DNA of 64,000 nt from Amycolatopsis solani (GCF_033441515.1 NZ_JAWQJT010000001.1:3410001-3474000); one strand, 5' to 3'; positions 41,946 through 50,982 are shown, counted from the first letter of the stretch. Program-made: numbers and translations. Notes: generated from the letters alone by a model not told the origin.

Positions 41946-42563
41946 TCAGTCCGTGGGGACCGGGAAGCGGTCCGCGCTGAAGTGGACCAGGATCGCCGAC
42001 GCCGTCGCGCAGACCTCCTCGCCCGCCCGCAGCGTCCCCGACGCGTGCAGCTTGCGCCCGTCCCGCCGCTCCAGCCGGCCTTCGGCGACGAGCGGGACCG
42101 CGTACGGCGTACCCCGGTGGTAGTCGACCGTCAACGACGCCGTCATCCCCGGGTAGCCCGCCGCCGCCGTGGCGCGGCCGAGGACGTGGTCGAGGACCGC
42201 CGCCACCCAGCCGCCGTGGACGCGGCCCGGTGGGCCCTCGTGCGCCGCGCCGAGGAGGACCTCCGCGCGCACCGAGTCCGGGCCGACGTGCACCCAGGAC
42301 AGCGGCGGCGCCAGCGGGTTCCCGGGCCCTTCCAGCGGGTTGTTGACGCTCAGGTGCCCGCCGTCCTCGAGCGCGGCCAGCAGCAACGGCGGGGCTTCCC
42401 CGGCGGCGCGCAGGGCCGCGGTGACCGCCTCGACCCGGCTCGCCGCCGCGGCCAGGCCGGCTTCGTCGTCGCGCACGCGCACGGACGCTTCGATCAGCTC
42501 CCGGATGCGGGCGCCGAGCAGGGCACGCCCGGGCGGGACGCCGTCGACGACCGGGAAGGACAT
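41946..42563 (-). CDS. Hotdog-fold acyl-CoA thioesterase (PaaI/4HBT type)
   Basis: Protein of 205 aa. The C-terminal half is a hotdog domain with GRVHGGWVAAVLDHVLGRA, the helix and glycine-rich turn of PaaI/YbgC-like thioesterases, then LTVDYHRGTPYAVPLVAEGR. The N-terminal about 90 residues are helical and resemble other actinobacterial thioesterases of this size. The substrate is probably an acyl-CoA but cannot be named. It follows an SDR gene on the same strand by 31 bp, so the two may act together in acyl or aromatic metabolism. Confidence 0.85.
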   Translation of the reverse strand: MSFPVVDGVPPGRALLGARIRELIEASVRVRDDEAGLAAAASRVEAVTAALRAAGEAPPLLLAALEDGGHLSVNNPLEGPGNPLAPPLSWVHVGPDSVRAEVLLGAAHEGPPGRVHGGWVAAVLDHVLGRATAAAGYPGMTASLTVDYHRGTPYAVPLVAEGRLERRDGRKLHASGTLRAGEEVCATASAILVHFSADRFPVPTD

Positions 42564-42594
42564 CGCACCCCCTGTAACTAGAACGTGTTCCAGA

Positions 42595-43353
42595 TTACCA
42601 GGTCGGGCGTGCGGTGACGCCGCCGTCGACGACGAGGTCGTGGCCGGTGACGAAGGACGCGAGCGGCGACGCCAGGAAGACGCACGCGTTGCCGACGTCG
42701 GCCGGGGTGCCCAGGCGGCCCAGCGGGGCCGCGCGGTGCCAGCGGCCGACGCCGTCCGGCCAGTCCCGCGCGAGACCGGGCCGGTCGATCAGCCCGGGGG
42801 ACACCGTGTTGACGCGGATCCCGCGCGGCCCGTACTCCAGCGCCGCGCCACGCGCGTGCATCACCAGCGCCGCCTTCGCCGCGCTGTAGTGGACGTGCCC
42901 CGGGGCCGGCTGCCGGGCCTCGATCGACGCGACGTGCGTGATGCTCCCGCCGTCGCCCAGCAGCCGCGCCGCCGCCTGCGTGCAGGAGAACGCGCTGGTC
43001 AGGGTCGCGTCCAGCATCGCACGCCAGCGCTCGGCCGTGATGTCTTCGAGGGCCTCCACCGGCTGGACGCCGGCGTTGTTGACCAGCGCGTCGAGCCGCC
43101 CGCCCCACGCCGCGACGGCGTCGAGCAGGGCGTGGCAGGCGGTGTCGTCGGTGAGCTCGGCGGCGAACGCGCGAGCCCGACCACCGGCGGCTTCGATCGC
43201 TTCGACGACGTCGTCGGCGGCGCCGGGACGCCGGTGGTGCACGGCCACCGCGCTGCCCGCCGCGGCGAACCGGAGCGCGATCCCGCGCCCGATGCCGCCG
43301 GCCGCGCCGGTGACGCAGGTGATGGTGCCGGAGAGGTCGAGTGCGCTGGTCAT
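42595..43353 (-). CDS. Short-chain dehydrogenase/reductase (FabG-like SDR)
   Basis: Protein of 252 aa. The start was set at ATG 43353 because the SDR fold begins right there (SGTITCVTGAAGGIGRGIAL); the longer open frame upstream is not SDR-like. Cofactor motif GAAGGIGRG, NNAG, and catalytic Ser/Tyr/Lys in HVASIEARQ and HYSAAK. The C-terminal FVTGHDLVVDGG is classic. HHRRP after the second strand suggests NADP(H). It is divergent from the ferritin gene, with 46 bp between starts. Substrate unknown. Confidence 0.93.
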   Translation of the reverse strand: MTSALDLSGTITCVTGAAGGIGRGIALRFAAAGSAVAVHHRRPGAADDVVEAIEAAGGRARAFAAELTDDTACHALLDAVAAWGGRLDALVNNAGVQPVEALEDITAERWRAMLDATLTSAFSCTQAAARLLGDGGSITHVASIEARQPAPGHVHYSAAKAALVMHARGAALEYGPRGIRVNTVSPGLIDRPGLARDWPDGVGRWHRAAPLGRLGTPADVGNACVFLASPLASFVTGHDLVVDGGVTARPTW

Positions 43354-43399
43354 CGGCCTGATCGTAGATCCGCGCCCCGGTCCGTCGTACCTTGTGGGG

Positions 43400-43936
43400 A
43401 TGGCCAAGACCCAGAAGTTCGCCGAACTGCTGCAGACCCAGATCCGGCACGAGTTCACCGCCGCCCAGCAGTACATCGCCCTCGCCGTCTGGTTGGACGC
43501 GCGCGACCTGCCGCGGCTGGCCAGGCGCTTCTACCAGCAGGCGATCGAGGAGCGGAACCACGCGCTGGCGATGGTGCGGTACCTGCTCGACCGCGACCAG
43601 CCGGTGGCGATCCCGGGCACCGGCGAGGTCCGCAACGACTTCTCCAGCGTGCACGAGGTGATCGAGCTGGCCCTGGCGCAGGAACGCGCGGTCACCGCGG
43701 AGATCGAGGCGATGGCGAAGGCCGCGCGCGCCGAGGAGGACTACCTCGGCGAGCAGTTCGTGGCCTGGTTCCTCAAGGAGCAGGTGGAGGAGGTCGCCCA
43801 GATGACGACGCTGCTGACGGTCGTCGAGCGGGCGGGCGACAACCTGTTCGAGGTCGAGAACCACCTGTTCCGCGAGTCGGCGACGGAGGTCGAGGACGCC
43901 CCGGACATGCCGCCGGTGGCGGGCGGCAAGCTCTGA
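43400..43936 (+). CDS. Ferritin (iron storage)
   Basis: Non-haem ferritin of 178 aa. ATG 43400 has only GGGG directly before it, and a TACCTT -10-like box at 43388-43393 would put the transcript start at or next to the ATG, so it may be leaderless. Ferroxidase ligands are seen in IRHEFTAAQQY, IEERNHALAMV and LKEQVEEV. The C-terminal tail is short. It stores iron and protects against peroxide. A strong bidirectional terminator follows. Confidence 0.93.
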   Translation: MAKTQKFAELLQTQIRHEFTAAQQYIALAVWLDARDLPRLARRFYQQAIEERNHALAMVRYLLDRDQPVAIPGTGEVRNDFSSVHEVIELALAQERAVTAEIEAMAKAARAEEDYLGEQFVAWFLKEQVEEVAQMTTLLTVVERAGDNLFEVENHLFRESATEVEDAPDMPPVAGGKL

Positions 43937-43948
43937 GGGGATGAGCCC

Positions 43949-43987
43949 GGCGGAAGCGGCATCCCCCCGGGCGATGCCGCTTCCGCC
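43949..43987. terminator. Bidirectional hairpin terminator between ferritin and esterase genes
   Basis: Perfect 14-bp stem (43949-43962 with 43974-43987) and an 11-nt loop. TTTCCTTC follows on the plus strand. It lies between convergent genes. Confidence 0.9.
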
Positions 43988-43993
43988 TTTCCT

Positions 43994-45868
43994 TCAGCGG
44001 CAGAAGGAAACTTCCGGGTACCCCGGCCGGTCGAGCAGCGGCCGCGGTTCGCCCCGCAGGTGCTGGTCGAAGAAAGCGTTGACGTAGGCCCGCGTGATGT
44101 CCTGCGTGCGCCGGCCGCCCGTCGTCGCACCCATGTCGATCCCGAACTCGTCCGCCACCAGGCCGACGTCGGTGAAGGACGCGTGCTGCGTGCCCGCCAC
44201 CTCCGCCCAGCGCTTCCAGCCGGTCAGCTGCGCCCAGTCCCGTTCCCACGGCTCGTTGCCCGGCGCGCACGCCGTGGCCGCCAGCTGGTGGCTCACGAAC
44301 ATGAACGGCCGGTCCAGGCCGGGGGCGGTGAGCGGGACCTCGGTGGTGCCGTCGATGTCCATGCCGGCCTTCACGCGGGCGTCGGCGACCATCGTGGGCA
44401 GGGCGCTGGCGCCGCCGACCGAGTGCCCGGCCATGCCGATCCGGGACGCGTCGATCAGCGGTCCCCACTTCGAGCGCGTCAGCGAATCCAGCACGAACGA
44501 CACGTCGGCGGCCCGGCCGAGCTCCAGCTTCCGCCAGAAAGCGGGGTCGTGCGGCACTTCGCACGACGCGCACCCGGCGAACCGCCCGCCGGGCATGCTC
44601 TGCCCGGAGTTTTCGTACGTGTGGCCGAGCACCGCGACCGCGTAGCCGTGGCTCGCCAGGTCCTCGGCGAGCGCGGAGAGCGTGGCGCGCGGCTTGGTGT
44701 AGCCCGGCGACAGGACGACCAGCGGCAGGTTCCGGCCGCCCGGCCGGGCGTCGGCCACCGCGTTCGTCACCATCGTCGTGAGCAGGTCCGGCGGCACGTC
44801 GAGGCCGCTGCCCGCCAGCAGCGCCGCGGATTCCTCCGGCGTCAGGTACCGCGTCTTCGGGCCGTTCGCCGACGCCGCCGGGTAGAACAGCGAGACCATC
44901 AGCTCGCGGTAGGGCACTGACGGCACCCACGGGTCGGGCCGCGAAGTGTCCTTGAGGTACACCGTCGTGCCGCCCACCGGCCGGTCGCCGGTCGGCGCGG
45001 GCAGGTACGGCGTCGACGTCCCGGCGAAGCCCACCTCCGGGTACCGCGCGGACGGCTGGGCCAGCAACGGCTGGGGTTCGCCGCGCAGGTGCTCGTCGAA
45101 GAACGCCCGGACGTACGCGGCGGTGACGGCCTGGGTGCGCGCGGCCGGCGTCGTCGCGCCGAAGCCGAGGCCGAGCTGTTCGCCGATCAGGCCGAGGTCG
45201 GTGAACGACGGGTGCACCGTCCCGGCGACGACGAGCGAGCGCTTCCAGCCCGTCAGCCGGTCCCAGCCCGGTTGCCGCGCTTCCGTGCCCAGGTAAAGGA
45301 ACGGCCGGTCGGGCGGCAACGCGGACGCGGTGCCGTCGAGGTCGAGACCGGCCTTGATCCGCGCGTCGCTCGTGTTCGCGCCGCCGGCCGAACCGATCCG
45401 CGACGGGTCGATCAGCTCCGCCCACTTCGAGCCGAGCAGCGAATCCAGCACCGACGGGATGTCCGCGCCGCGGCCGGCCACGACGACCACGGTGCCGTGG
45501 CTCGCCAGGTCTTCGGCGAGCGACGTCAGTTCCGGGCCGGCGGACAGGACGACCAGCGGCAGGTGCCGCCCGGCCGGGCGCGCGTCCACGAACGCGTCGG
45601 TGCGGACCGTCGTGAGCACCGACGGCCGGATCGTGGTGATCCCGGCTTCGCCGAGGGCGGCTTTCGCCTCCGCTTCGGTCATGAACCGCTTCCGCTTCCC
45701 CAGCGCGGAAACCGCCGGGTAGAAGAGGTCGGCCCGGGACAGGGAAGCCGTGCCCACCGGCTGGTCGCCGGTCGGTTTCGCCAGCGCGAGCGGCGGGTCC
45801 GCCGAGGCGGCGGGCGCGGTCAGGGTGACCGCGAGTGCGGTGACGGCCAGCAGAATCGTCTTCTTCAT
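43994..45868 (-). CDS. Secreted alpha/beta-hydrolase fusion: decayed N-terminal half plus intact C-terminal esterase
   Basis: Protein of 624 aa from ATG 45868, overlapping the stop of the preceding hydrolase gene. A signal peptide (residues 1-23) is followed by a shortened hydrolase copy (about 24-280). At its nucleophile site (RIGSAGGANTS) the GHSxGG motif is gone, and the lid segment present in the sister proteins is missing, though the late His (GTVHPSFTD) remains. A second full copy follows (about 285-624) with nucleophile Ser in GMAGHSVGG, a Cys pair (CASC) and GTQHASFTD. This looks like a fusion of tandem paralogues in which the first half has become non-catalytic. The intact half is a PAF-acetylhydrolase/lipase-like esterase. 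Substrate unknown. Confidence 0.85.
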   Translation of the reverse strand: MKKTILLAVTALAVTLTAPAASADPPLALAKPTGDQPVGTASLSRADLFYPAVSALGKRKRFMTEAEAKAALGEAGITTIRPSVLTTVRTDAFVDARPAGRHLPLVVLSAGPELTSLAEDLASHGTVVVVAGRGADIPSVLDSLLGSKWAELIDPSRIGSAGGANTSDARIKAGLDLDGTASALPPDRPFLYLGTEARQPGWDRLTGWKRSLVVAGTVHPSFTDLGLIGEQLGLGFGATTPAARTQAVTAAYVRAFFDEHLRGEPQPLLAQPSARYPEVGFAGTSTPYLPAPTGDRPVGGTTVYLKDTSRPDPWVPSVPYRELMVSLFYPAASANGPKTRYLTPEESAALLAGSGLDVPPDLLTTMVTNAVADARPGGRNLPLVVLSPGYTKPRATLSALAEDLASHGYAVAVLGHTYENSGQSMPGGRFAGCASCEVPHDPAFWRKLELGRAADVSFVLDSLTRSKWGPLIDASRIGMAGHSVGGASALPTMVADARVKAGMDIDGTTEVPLTAPGLDRPFMFVSHQLAATACAPGNEPWERDWAQLTGWKRWAEVAGTQHASFTDVGLVADEFGIDMGATTGGRRTQDITRAYVNAFFDQHLRGEPRPLLDRPGYPEVSFCR

Positions 45869-46974
45869 CCGATGAAGGTCACTTCCGGGTAGGCGGGCGA
45901 GGGCGCGGCCAGCAGCGGCTGCGGGCGGCAGCGCAGGTGCTGGTCGAAGAAAGCGCTTGCGTAGGCTCGCGTGACGGCCAGTGCGCGGGTCGCGTCGATC
46001 GAAGCGCCGAGGTCGATGCCCAGCTGCGCGGCGAGCACCCCGAGGTCGGTGAACGACGAGTGGACCGTGCCGGACACCATGAGCCAGCGCTTCCAGCCGG
46101 TGAGGTGCGGCCAGTCGGTTTCCCAGTCGTCGTACGGCCCCGGCTGCCCCGGCACGTAGTTGTCCATGCTGCCCAGGAACAGGAACGGCCGCGCCAGCCC
46201 GGACGACGGCAGCGGCACGTGGATGCTGCCGTCGATGTCGGCTCCGGCGCGGATCCGCGCGTCGGCCAGCATCGCCTGCGTCGTGGCCGCGCCGCCCGCG
46301 GAGTGCCCGGTCATACCGATCCGCGCGGGGTCGATCAGCGCGCCCCACTTCTTCGAGCGCAGCAGGGAATCCAGCACGAACGACACGTCCTTCGACCGGA
46401 CCCGCGTGAACTTCTCCCAGAACCCCGGCTGGTCGTCGACTTCGCAGGCGGCGCAGCCGGTGACGTGGCCGTCGGGGAAGGTGGTCGCGCGGTTTTCGTA
46501 GGTGTGGTCGATCGCCGCTACGGCGTACCCGCGGCTGGCGAGGTCTTCGGCCAGCGCGGTGAGCGTCGCGCGGGGCTGGGTCCAGCCCGGCGACAGCACG
46601 ACGAGCGGCAGGCCGTGCCACCGCCCGGCCGGGCGCGCGTCGACGACGGCGTTCGTCCGGACGGTGCTCAGGACGTCCAATGGCAGCCCCGGGATGTTCT
46701 CCCGTTCGAGGTTGCGCTCGGACTCCAGCGGCGTCATGTACTGCTTGGTGGGGCCGTGCGCCGACGTCGCCGGGTAGAACAGGGAGACCATCAGTTCCCG
46801 GTAGGGCACCGACGGCACCCACGGGTCGGGCCGCGAACGGTCCACAACGGACAGTGTGCTGACGCCGACGGGCTCGTGGCCGGTCGGGCGGGGCAGGAAC
46901 GGCGTCGTGCTCGCCGAAGCGGGCGCCGCGGACAGCGTCAAGGTCAAGGCGGTGGCTACCGCGAGGGTGCGCAT
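45865..46974 (-). CDS. Secreted alpha/beta-hydrolase (PAF-acetylhydrolase/lipase-like)
   Basis: Protein of 369 aa with a signal peptide (to about residue 21). Nucleophile in GMTGHSAGG, a probable acid in DIDGS, and catalytic His in GTVHSSFTD. It shares long stretches with the C-terminal half of the next gene (RPDPWVPSVPYRELMVSLFY; LTALAEDLAS), so the two are recent paralogues. A Cys pair (CAAC) may form a disulfide. It starts 19 bp after the ABC permease stop, so it is likely in the same operon. Confidence 0.87.
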   Translation of the reverse strand: MRTLAVATALTLTLSAAPASASTTPFLPRPTGHEPVGVSTLSVVDRSRPDPWVPSVPYRELMVSLFYPATSAHGPTKQYMTPLESERNLERENIPGLPLDVLSTVRTNAVVDARPAGRWHGLPLVVLSPGWTQPRATLTALAEDLASRGYAVAAIDHTYENRATTFPDGHVTGCAACEVDDQPGFWEKFTRVRSKDVSFVLDSLLRSKKWGALIDPARIGMTGHSAGGAATTQAMLADARIRAGADIDGSIHVPLPSSGLARPFLFLGSMDNYVPGQPGPYDDWETDWPHLTGWKRWLMVSGTVHSSFTDLGVLAAQLGIDLGASIDATRALAVTRAYASAFFDQHLRCRPQPLLAAPSPAYPEVTFIG

Positions 46975-46993
46975 GATTCCCCCAGGAATCCGA

Positions 46994-47977
46994 TCAGGAA
47001 AGGTGGCGGACGCGACGGAAGCAGAACCAGGTGAGCAGGGCGGTCAGCGCGAGGTAGAGCGCGAGTTCGAGCCACTGCAGCGGCCAGAACCGGGAACCGG
47101 GCTGGTAGGTCAGGCGCTGCTGGTAACCGTGCTGGCCGAGCTGGGCCATGCACGCTTGCATGCTGCCGCGCTCCGGCGGACCCTGGCCCGGCCTCGGGGC
47201 GCAGCTCTGCACGAAATCCGGCAGCGGATCGGCGACGTTGCCTGCCGAGTCCACGGTTTCGTTCGCCAGCACCCACGCGCCGGCGGGGTTCCGCACGCCG
47301 ATCTCCATGATCCCGTGGGTGTCGTCGCCGGTGATGTTCGTGATGTCCTCGCCGACGATCGCGACCGTCATCGTCTGCGGCGGCAGCAGGTACGGCCGCA
47401 CGAAGTTCGGCACCAGGAGCAGCACGGCGGCGATCACGACGAGCGTGACGGCCATCGCGGCCACCGTGCGCTTCAGCAGCATCCCGATCGCGACGCCGAG
47501 CGCGAGGGCGAACGCCGCGTAGCCGATCGGGACGATGCCGCGCGCGCTGAACACCACCGGCGCGATGCGCGAGAGCATCCCGCGATCGGTTTGCGTGGCC
47601 GCAAGGGCGTCGATCGGGCTCGCCCACCACGACACCGCCCAGCCGAGCAGCCCGGCCGCCGGCATCGCGACGAGCAGGCCGAAGCCGAGCTTGGTGGTGA
47701 GCCACCGCTTGCGCGTGACGGTCTGGTTCCACACGAGACTGTGCGTGCCGCTCTCCAGTTCGCGCGTGATCAGCGGGACGCCCCAGAACACGCCGATCGC
47801 CGCAGGCAGCAGGTAGAGCACCAGGATCGTCCCGCCGAAGAGGGTGTCCTGGTCGGAGAAGTCGGTGCGCCCGACCAGTTCCGGTCCGGTGATCGCGAGC
47901 ACGACGCCGATCGCGGCCAGTGCGGCGAACACGGACAGCGCGGGGACGCGGAACTGGCGCCAGGTGAGCCAGGTCAT
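46994..47977 (-). CDS. ABC-2 type transporter permease
   Basis: Membrane protein of 327 aa from ATG 47977, overlapping the ATPase gene by 4 nt. Six or so transmembrane helices (FAALAAIGVVLAI, LYLLPAAIGVFWGVPLIT, AVTLVVIAAVLLLVP) with an ABC-2 signature (ITRELESGTHSLVWNQTVTRKRW). A large extracellular loop (about residues 200-290) with a Cys pair precedes the last helix. It pairs with the ATPase; the cargo is unknown, and such YtrA-linked systems often respond to cell-envelope-active compounds. Confidence 0.9.
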   Translation of the reverse strand: MTWLTWRQFRVPALSVFAALAAIGVVLAITGPELVGRTDFSDQDTLFGGTILVLYLLPAAIGVFWGVPLITRELESGTHSLVWNQTVTRKRWLTTKLGFGLLVAMPAAGLLGWAVSWWASPIDALAATQTDRGMLSRIAPVVFSARGIVPIGYAAFALALGVAIGMLLKRTVAAMAVTLVVIAAVLLLVPNFVRPYLLPPQTMTVAIVGEDITNITGDDTHGIMEIGVRNPAGAWVLANETVDSAGNVADPLPDFVQSCAPRPGQGPPERGSMQACMAQLGQHGYQQRLTYQPGSRFWPLQWLELALYLALTALLTWFCFRRVRHLS

Positions 47978-48855
47978 CTCAAGACCTCCAGGGCGGGGCG
48001 GGCGGGGGCGGGGTTGCTCATGTACTCGAGGACGAGGTCTTCCAGGCCGAGCCGCGCGACCGTCCACACGGGATCGAGGATCGGCGCCTCGGTGCGGACG
48101 AGCACGGTGGTCTGCCGGTCGGTGTGCTTCGCGGAGACGACGTGCTGGTCCGCGGGCAGCGTTTCGACGTCCCGCCGCGGCCCGGAGAGCCGGTGGTGGG
48201 TGGCCAGCAGTTCCTCGACCTCGCCGATCACGCGTACCTGCGAATCGACGAGCACGATGAGGTGGTCGCAGACCCGTTCCAGGTCGTTGACCAGGTGCGA
48301 GGACATCACGACGGACAACTCGTGCTCGGCCACCGCCTCCATCAGGTCCTGCAGGAACTCCCGCCGCGCCAACGGATCCAGCGCGGCGACCGGTTCGTCG
48401 AGCAGCAGCAGCTCCGGCCGCTTGGCGATGCCGATCGTCAGCGCCAGCTGCGCGCGCTGGCCGCCGGACAGCTTGCCGGCGTGCTGCTTCGGGTCGAGCC
48501 CCAGCCGTTCGATCCGCTTCTCGGCGAGCGAGGCGTCCCAGCGCGGGTTGAGGTGCGCGCCGAGCCGCAGGTGCTCGGCGATGCTCAGTCCACTGTAGAC
48601 CGGCGTGTTCTGCGCGACGTAGCCGACTTTCGCCAGCTGCTCCGGCCCGCTGCCGGGCACCCCGCCGCACACCTCGATCGTGCCGGTGGTCGGCTCGAGC
48701 ATGCCGGACGCGATGTTGAGCAAAGTGGACTTGCCCGCCCCGTTCGGGCCGACCAGCCCGGTCACGTGGCCGGGCTCGATTTCCAGGGTGCAGCCGGACA
48801 ACGCCCAGTTGCGCTTGTACTTCTTGCCCAGTCCCTGGGCACGCAGGACGGTCAC
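47974..48855 (-). CDS. ABC transporter ATP-binding protein
   Basis: Protein of 293 aa. Walker A GPNGAGKST, Q-loop YVAQN, signature LSGGQ, Walker B LLLLDEP, and H-loop SSH are all present. A C-terminal extension of about 80 residues after the ATPase core is typical of drug or lantibiotic-type exporters. It overlaps both the regulator upstream and the permease downstream by 4 nt, so all three are coupled. Confidence 0.95.
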   Translation of the reverse strand: MTVLRAQGLGKKYKRNWALSGCTLEIEPGHVTGLVGPNGAGKSTLLNIASGMLEPTTGTIEVCGGVPGSGPEQLAKVGYVAQNTPVYSGLSIAEHLRLGAHLNPRWDASLAEKRIERLGLDPKQHAGKLSGGQRAQLALTIGIAKRPELLLLDEPVAALDPLARREFLQDLMEAVAEHELSVVMSSHLVNDLERVCDHLIVLVDSQVRVIGEVEELLATHHRLSGPRRDVETLPADQHVVSAKHTDRQTTVLVRTEAPILDPVWTVARLGLEDLVLEYMSNPAPARPALEVLR

Positions 48856-49247
48856 GCTATGTCCTCTCTGGCGGAGTCGCGAAACGTGGACATCAACAGG
48901 GCCTCGATGCTCTCTTCGTCGAGACCGGCCTTGCGGGCCTTGCCCAGCCAGCGGCGCAGGTCCTGCCGCAGCGGCCCGAGCACGGCGAACGACGCGCCGC
49001 CGTTCAGCGTCGCGGTGACGAAGGTGCCGACGCCGGGCCGGGCGGAGACGAGCCCGTCGTGCTCCAGCTCGCGGTAGGCCTTCAGCACGGTGTTCGGGTT
49101 GATCGCGAGGGAAGCGACCACGTCCTTGACCTTCGGGAGCTGGTCCCCCTCGTTCAGCAGGCCGAGGCGCAGTGCGTGCCGCACCTGCTGGACCAGCTGC
49201 TGGTACGGCGACAAGCCGGACCTCGCGTCCAGGTGGAACTCGATCAT
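48852..49247 (-). CDS. GntR-family regulator, YtrA subfamily
   Basis: Protein of 131 aa from ATG 49247, which has GGAG 6 nt upstream; an in-frame ATG at 49259 is also possible. A winged-helix DNA-binding domain (SPYQQLVQQVRHALRLGLL, SLAINPNTVLKAYRELEHDG) is followed by a short helical tail of about 50 residues, the hallmark of YtrA. These repress the ABC operon they begin and are released by an envelope-related signal. The likely operator lies directly upstream. Confidence 0.92.
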   Translation of the reverse strand: MIEFHLDARSGLSPYQQLVQQVRHALRLGLLNEGDQLPKVKDVVASLAINPNTVLKAYRELEHDGLVSARPGVGTFVTATLNGGASFAVLGPLRQDLRRWLGKARKAGLDEESIEALLMSTFRDSAREDIA

Positions 49248-49262
49248 CGGCAACTCCATTTA

Positions 49263-49282
49263 ACTAGTTGCCTAGTACTATA
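49263..49282 (-). promoter_or_regulatory. Putative promoter and operator of the GntR/ABC/esterase operon
   Basis: On the minus strand a -10-like TATAGT (49277-49282) is followed at once by the inverted repeat ACTAG-TTGC-CTAGT (49263-49276), 4-29 bp before the two possible regulator starts. This is the expected place for autoregulation by a YtrA-type repressor. The rest of the 49283-49458 gap shows no other clear site. Confidence 0.55.
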
Positions 49283-49458
49283 GACATGAAGCACAAGTCC
49301 GCGCCACCCCGGCGCCAGTCCGCGCGGGCGGGAACCCTCGCCCGGCCTCCCGCGAACCACTCACGGGCGAACTGATCTTTTTCGCCCGCCCTGCCAACCT
49401 CCCCGCCCCCTCGCCCGTCTGTGGGGGTGATCGTTTTCTCCTGACGGAAGGATTCTTC

Positions 49459-50982
49459 GTGCGTCGTCTCACTGGGGGAGGCTTCGTGCGCGGCTTGATC
49501 GTCGCGCTCGGGGTCTCGATGGCCGCACCGGCGGTGGCCTACGCCGCCGCCGACAGCGTTCCCACGCCGCGGCTGAGCTGGACCGATTGCCAGGACGGCT
49601 TCCAATGCGCCACGGCGAAGGTGCCGCTGGACTACGACCGCCCGGCCGGCTCGAAGATCGACCTCGCGCTCATCAAGGAACCGGCCACCGATCCCGCGCA
49701 CAAGATCGGCACGCTGTTCGTCAACTTCGGCGGCCCGGGCGCGTCCGGCCTGCAGCGGCTGCGGGAGCGCGGCAAGTGGCCGTGGCTGTTCTCCGACCAG
49801 CTGCGCGCCCGCTTCGACGTCGTGTCGTGGGACCCGCGCGGGATCGGGAGCAGCACGGCGGTGCGCTGCTTCGACACCCTCGCCGAGCAGGAGTCGTTCT
49901 TCGGCTCCTTCCCGGAGATGCCCGGCGACGCGAGCGGCAACGCGGCCTTCTACGCGAAGTCCCAGGAGCTGGCGGACCGCTGCCAAGCCAAGGCGGGCCC
50001 GATCCTGGAGCACGTCTCGACGGCCGACACCGCGCGGGACCTGGAGCTGCTGCGCCGCGCGGTCGGCGACCCGAAGCTGACCTACCACGGGATTTCCTAC
50101 GGCACCCAGCTCGGGGCCACGTACGCGAACCTGTTCCCGGACCGGATCCGCGCGATGGTGTTCGACGGCACGATGGACTTCGCGGGCAACGCGACCGGCC
50201 ACGACGGCGCCGGCAAGACCGTCCCGCTGGACACCCGCCAGGACGTCGCCACCGGGATTTCCCAGACGTTCGACCAGTTCCTGCGCCTGTGCACCGAAGC
50301 CGGCCCGAAGTGCGCGTTCTCCTCCGGTGACCCGAAGGCGAAGTGGGCGGCGCTGACCGCCCGCGCGAAGCAGGCGCCGATCACCGTGGACGGCGAGACG
50401 TGGACGTACTCGGGGATCATCAACGCGGCGGCCGACCTGTCGGACTCCCGCGGCTGGCCGGACATCGCTTCGCTGCTGCAGCGGCTTTACGACGCCCCGC
50501 AGGCCGCGCGGGCGTTGAAGGCGGGGGAGCCGTACACGTCCAACCGCACCGAAGCCTTCAACGCGATCCAGTGCAGTGACAGCGACGTCCCGACCGACCC
50601 GGCGGTCTACAGCCGGTACGCCGAGTCGGAAGACCAGCGCGTCCCGTACTTCGGGCGGATCGCCGTGCTGGACATGATGAGCTGCGCGTTCTGGCGGGCG
50701 ACGGCCGACGACCGGTTCACCGGCCCGTGGAACCGCCCGACGTCGGCGGAGATCCTGGTGCTCAACAACCGGTACGACCCCTCGACGCCGCTGCACGGAG
50801 CCCGGGACGGCGCCGCGGAACTGGCGCGCGCCCGGGTGTTCGTGACCGAGGGGTACGGGCACTCGTCGATGTACGTGCCGAGCACGTGCACCGAGCAGGT
50901 CAAGCGGGACTACCTGATCTCGGGGGCGTTCCCGGCCGCGGGCAAGACCTGCGCGATCGACGCGAGCCCGTTCGCGGGCTGA
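49459..50982 (+). CDS. Secreted TAP-like alpha/beta-hydrolase peptidase (S33 family)
   Basis: Protein of 507 aa from GTG 49459, with GGAAGGA upstream. Signal peptide to about residue 30. Oxyanion region NFGGPGASG, nucleophile Ser213 in GISYGT, acid in NNRYDPSTP, and catalytic His in GYGHSS. The C-terminal TAP domain ends with conserved Cys residues. Homologues such as Streptomyces tripeptidyl aminopeptidase remove N-terminal peptides outside the cell. Its 3' end overlaps the convergent NADH dehydrogenase gene by 73 bp. Confidence 0.92.
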   Translation: MRRLTGGGFVRGLIVALGVSMAAPAVAYAAADSVPTPRLSWTDCQDGFQCATAKVPLDYDRPAGSKIDLALIKEPATDPAHKIGTLFVNFGGPGASGLQRLRERGKWPWLFSDQLRARFDVVSWDPRGIGSSTAVRCFDTLAEQESFFGSFPEMPGDASGNAAFYAKSQELADRCQAKAGPILEHVSTADTARDLELLRRAVGDPKLTYHGISYGTQLGATYANLFPDRIRAMVFDGTMDFAGNATGHDGAGKTVPLDTRQDVATGISQTFDQFLRLCTEAGPKCAFSSGDPKAKWAALTARAKQAPITVDGETWTYSGIINAAADLSDSRGWPDIASLLQRLYDAPQAARALKAGEPYTSNRTEAFNAIQCSDSDVPTDPAVYSRYAESEDQRVPYFGRIAVLDMMSCAFWRATADDRFTGPWNRPTSAEILVLNNRYDPSTPLHGARDGAAELARARVFVTEGYGHSSMYVPSTCTEQVKRDYLISGAFPAAGKTCAIDASPFAG

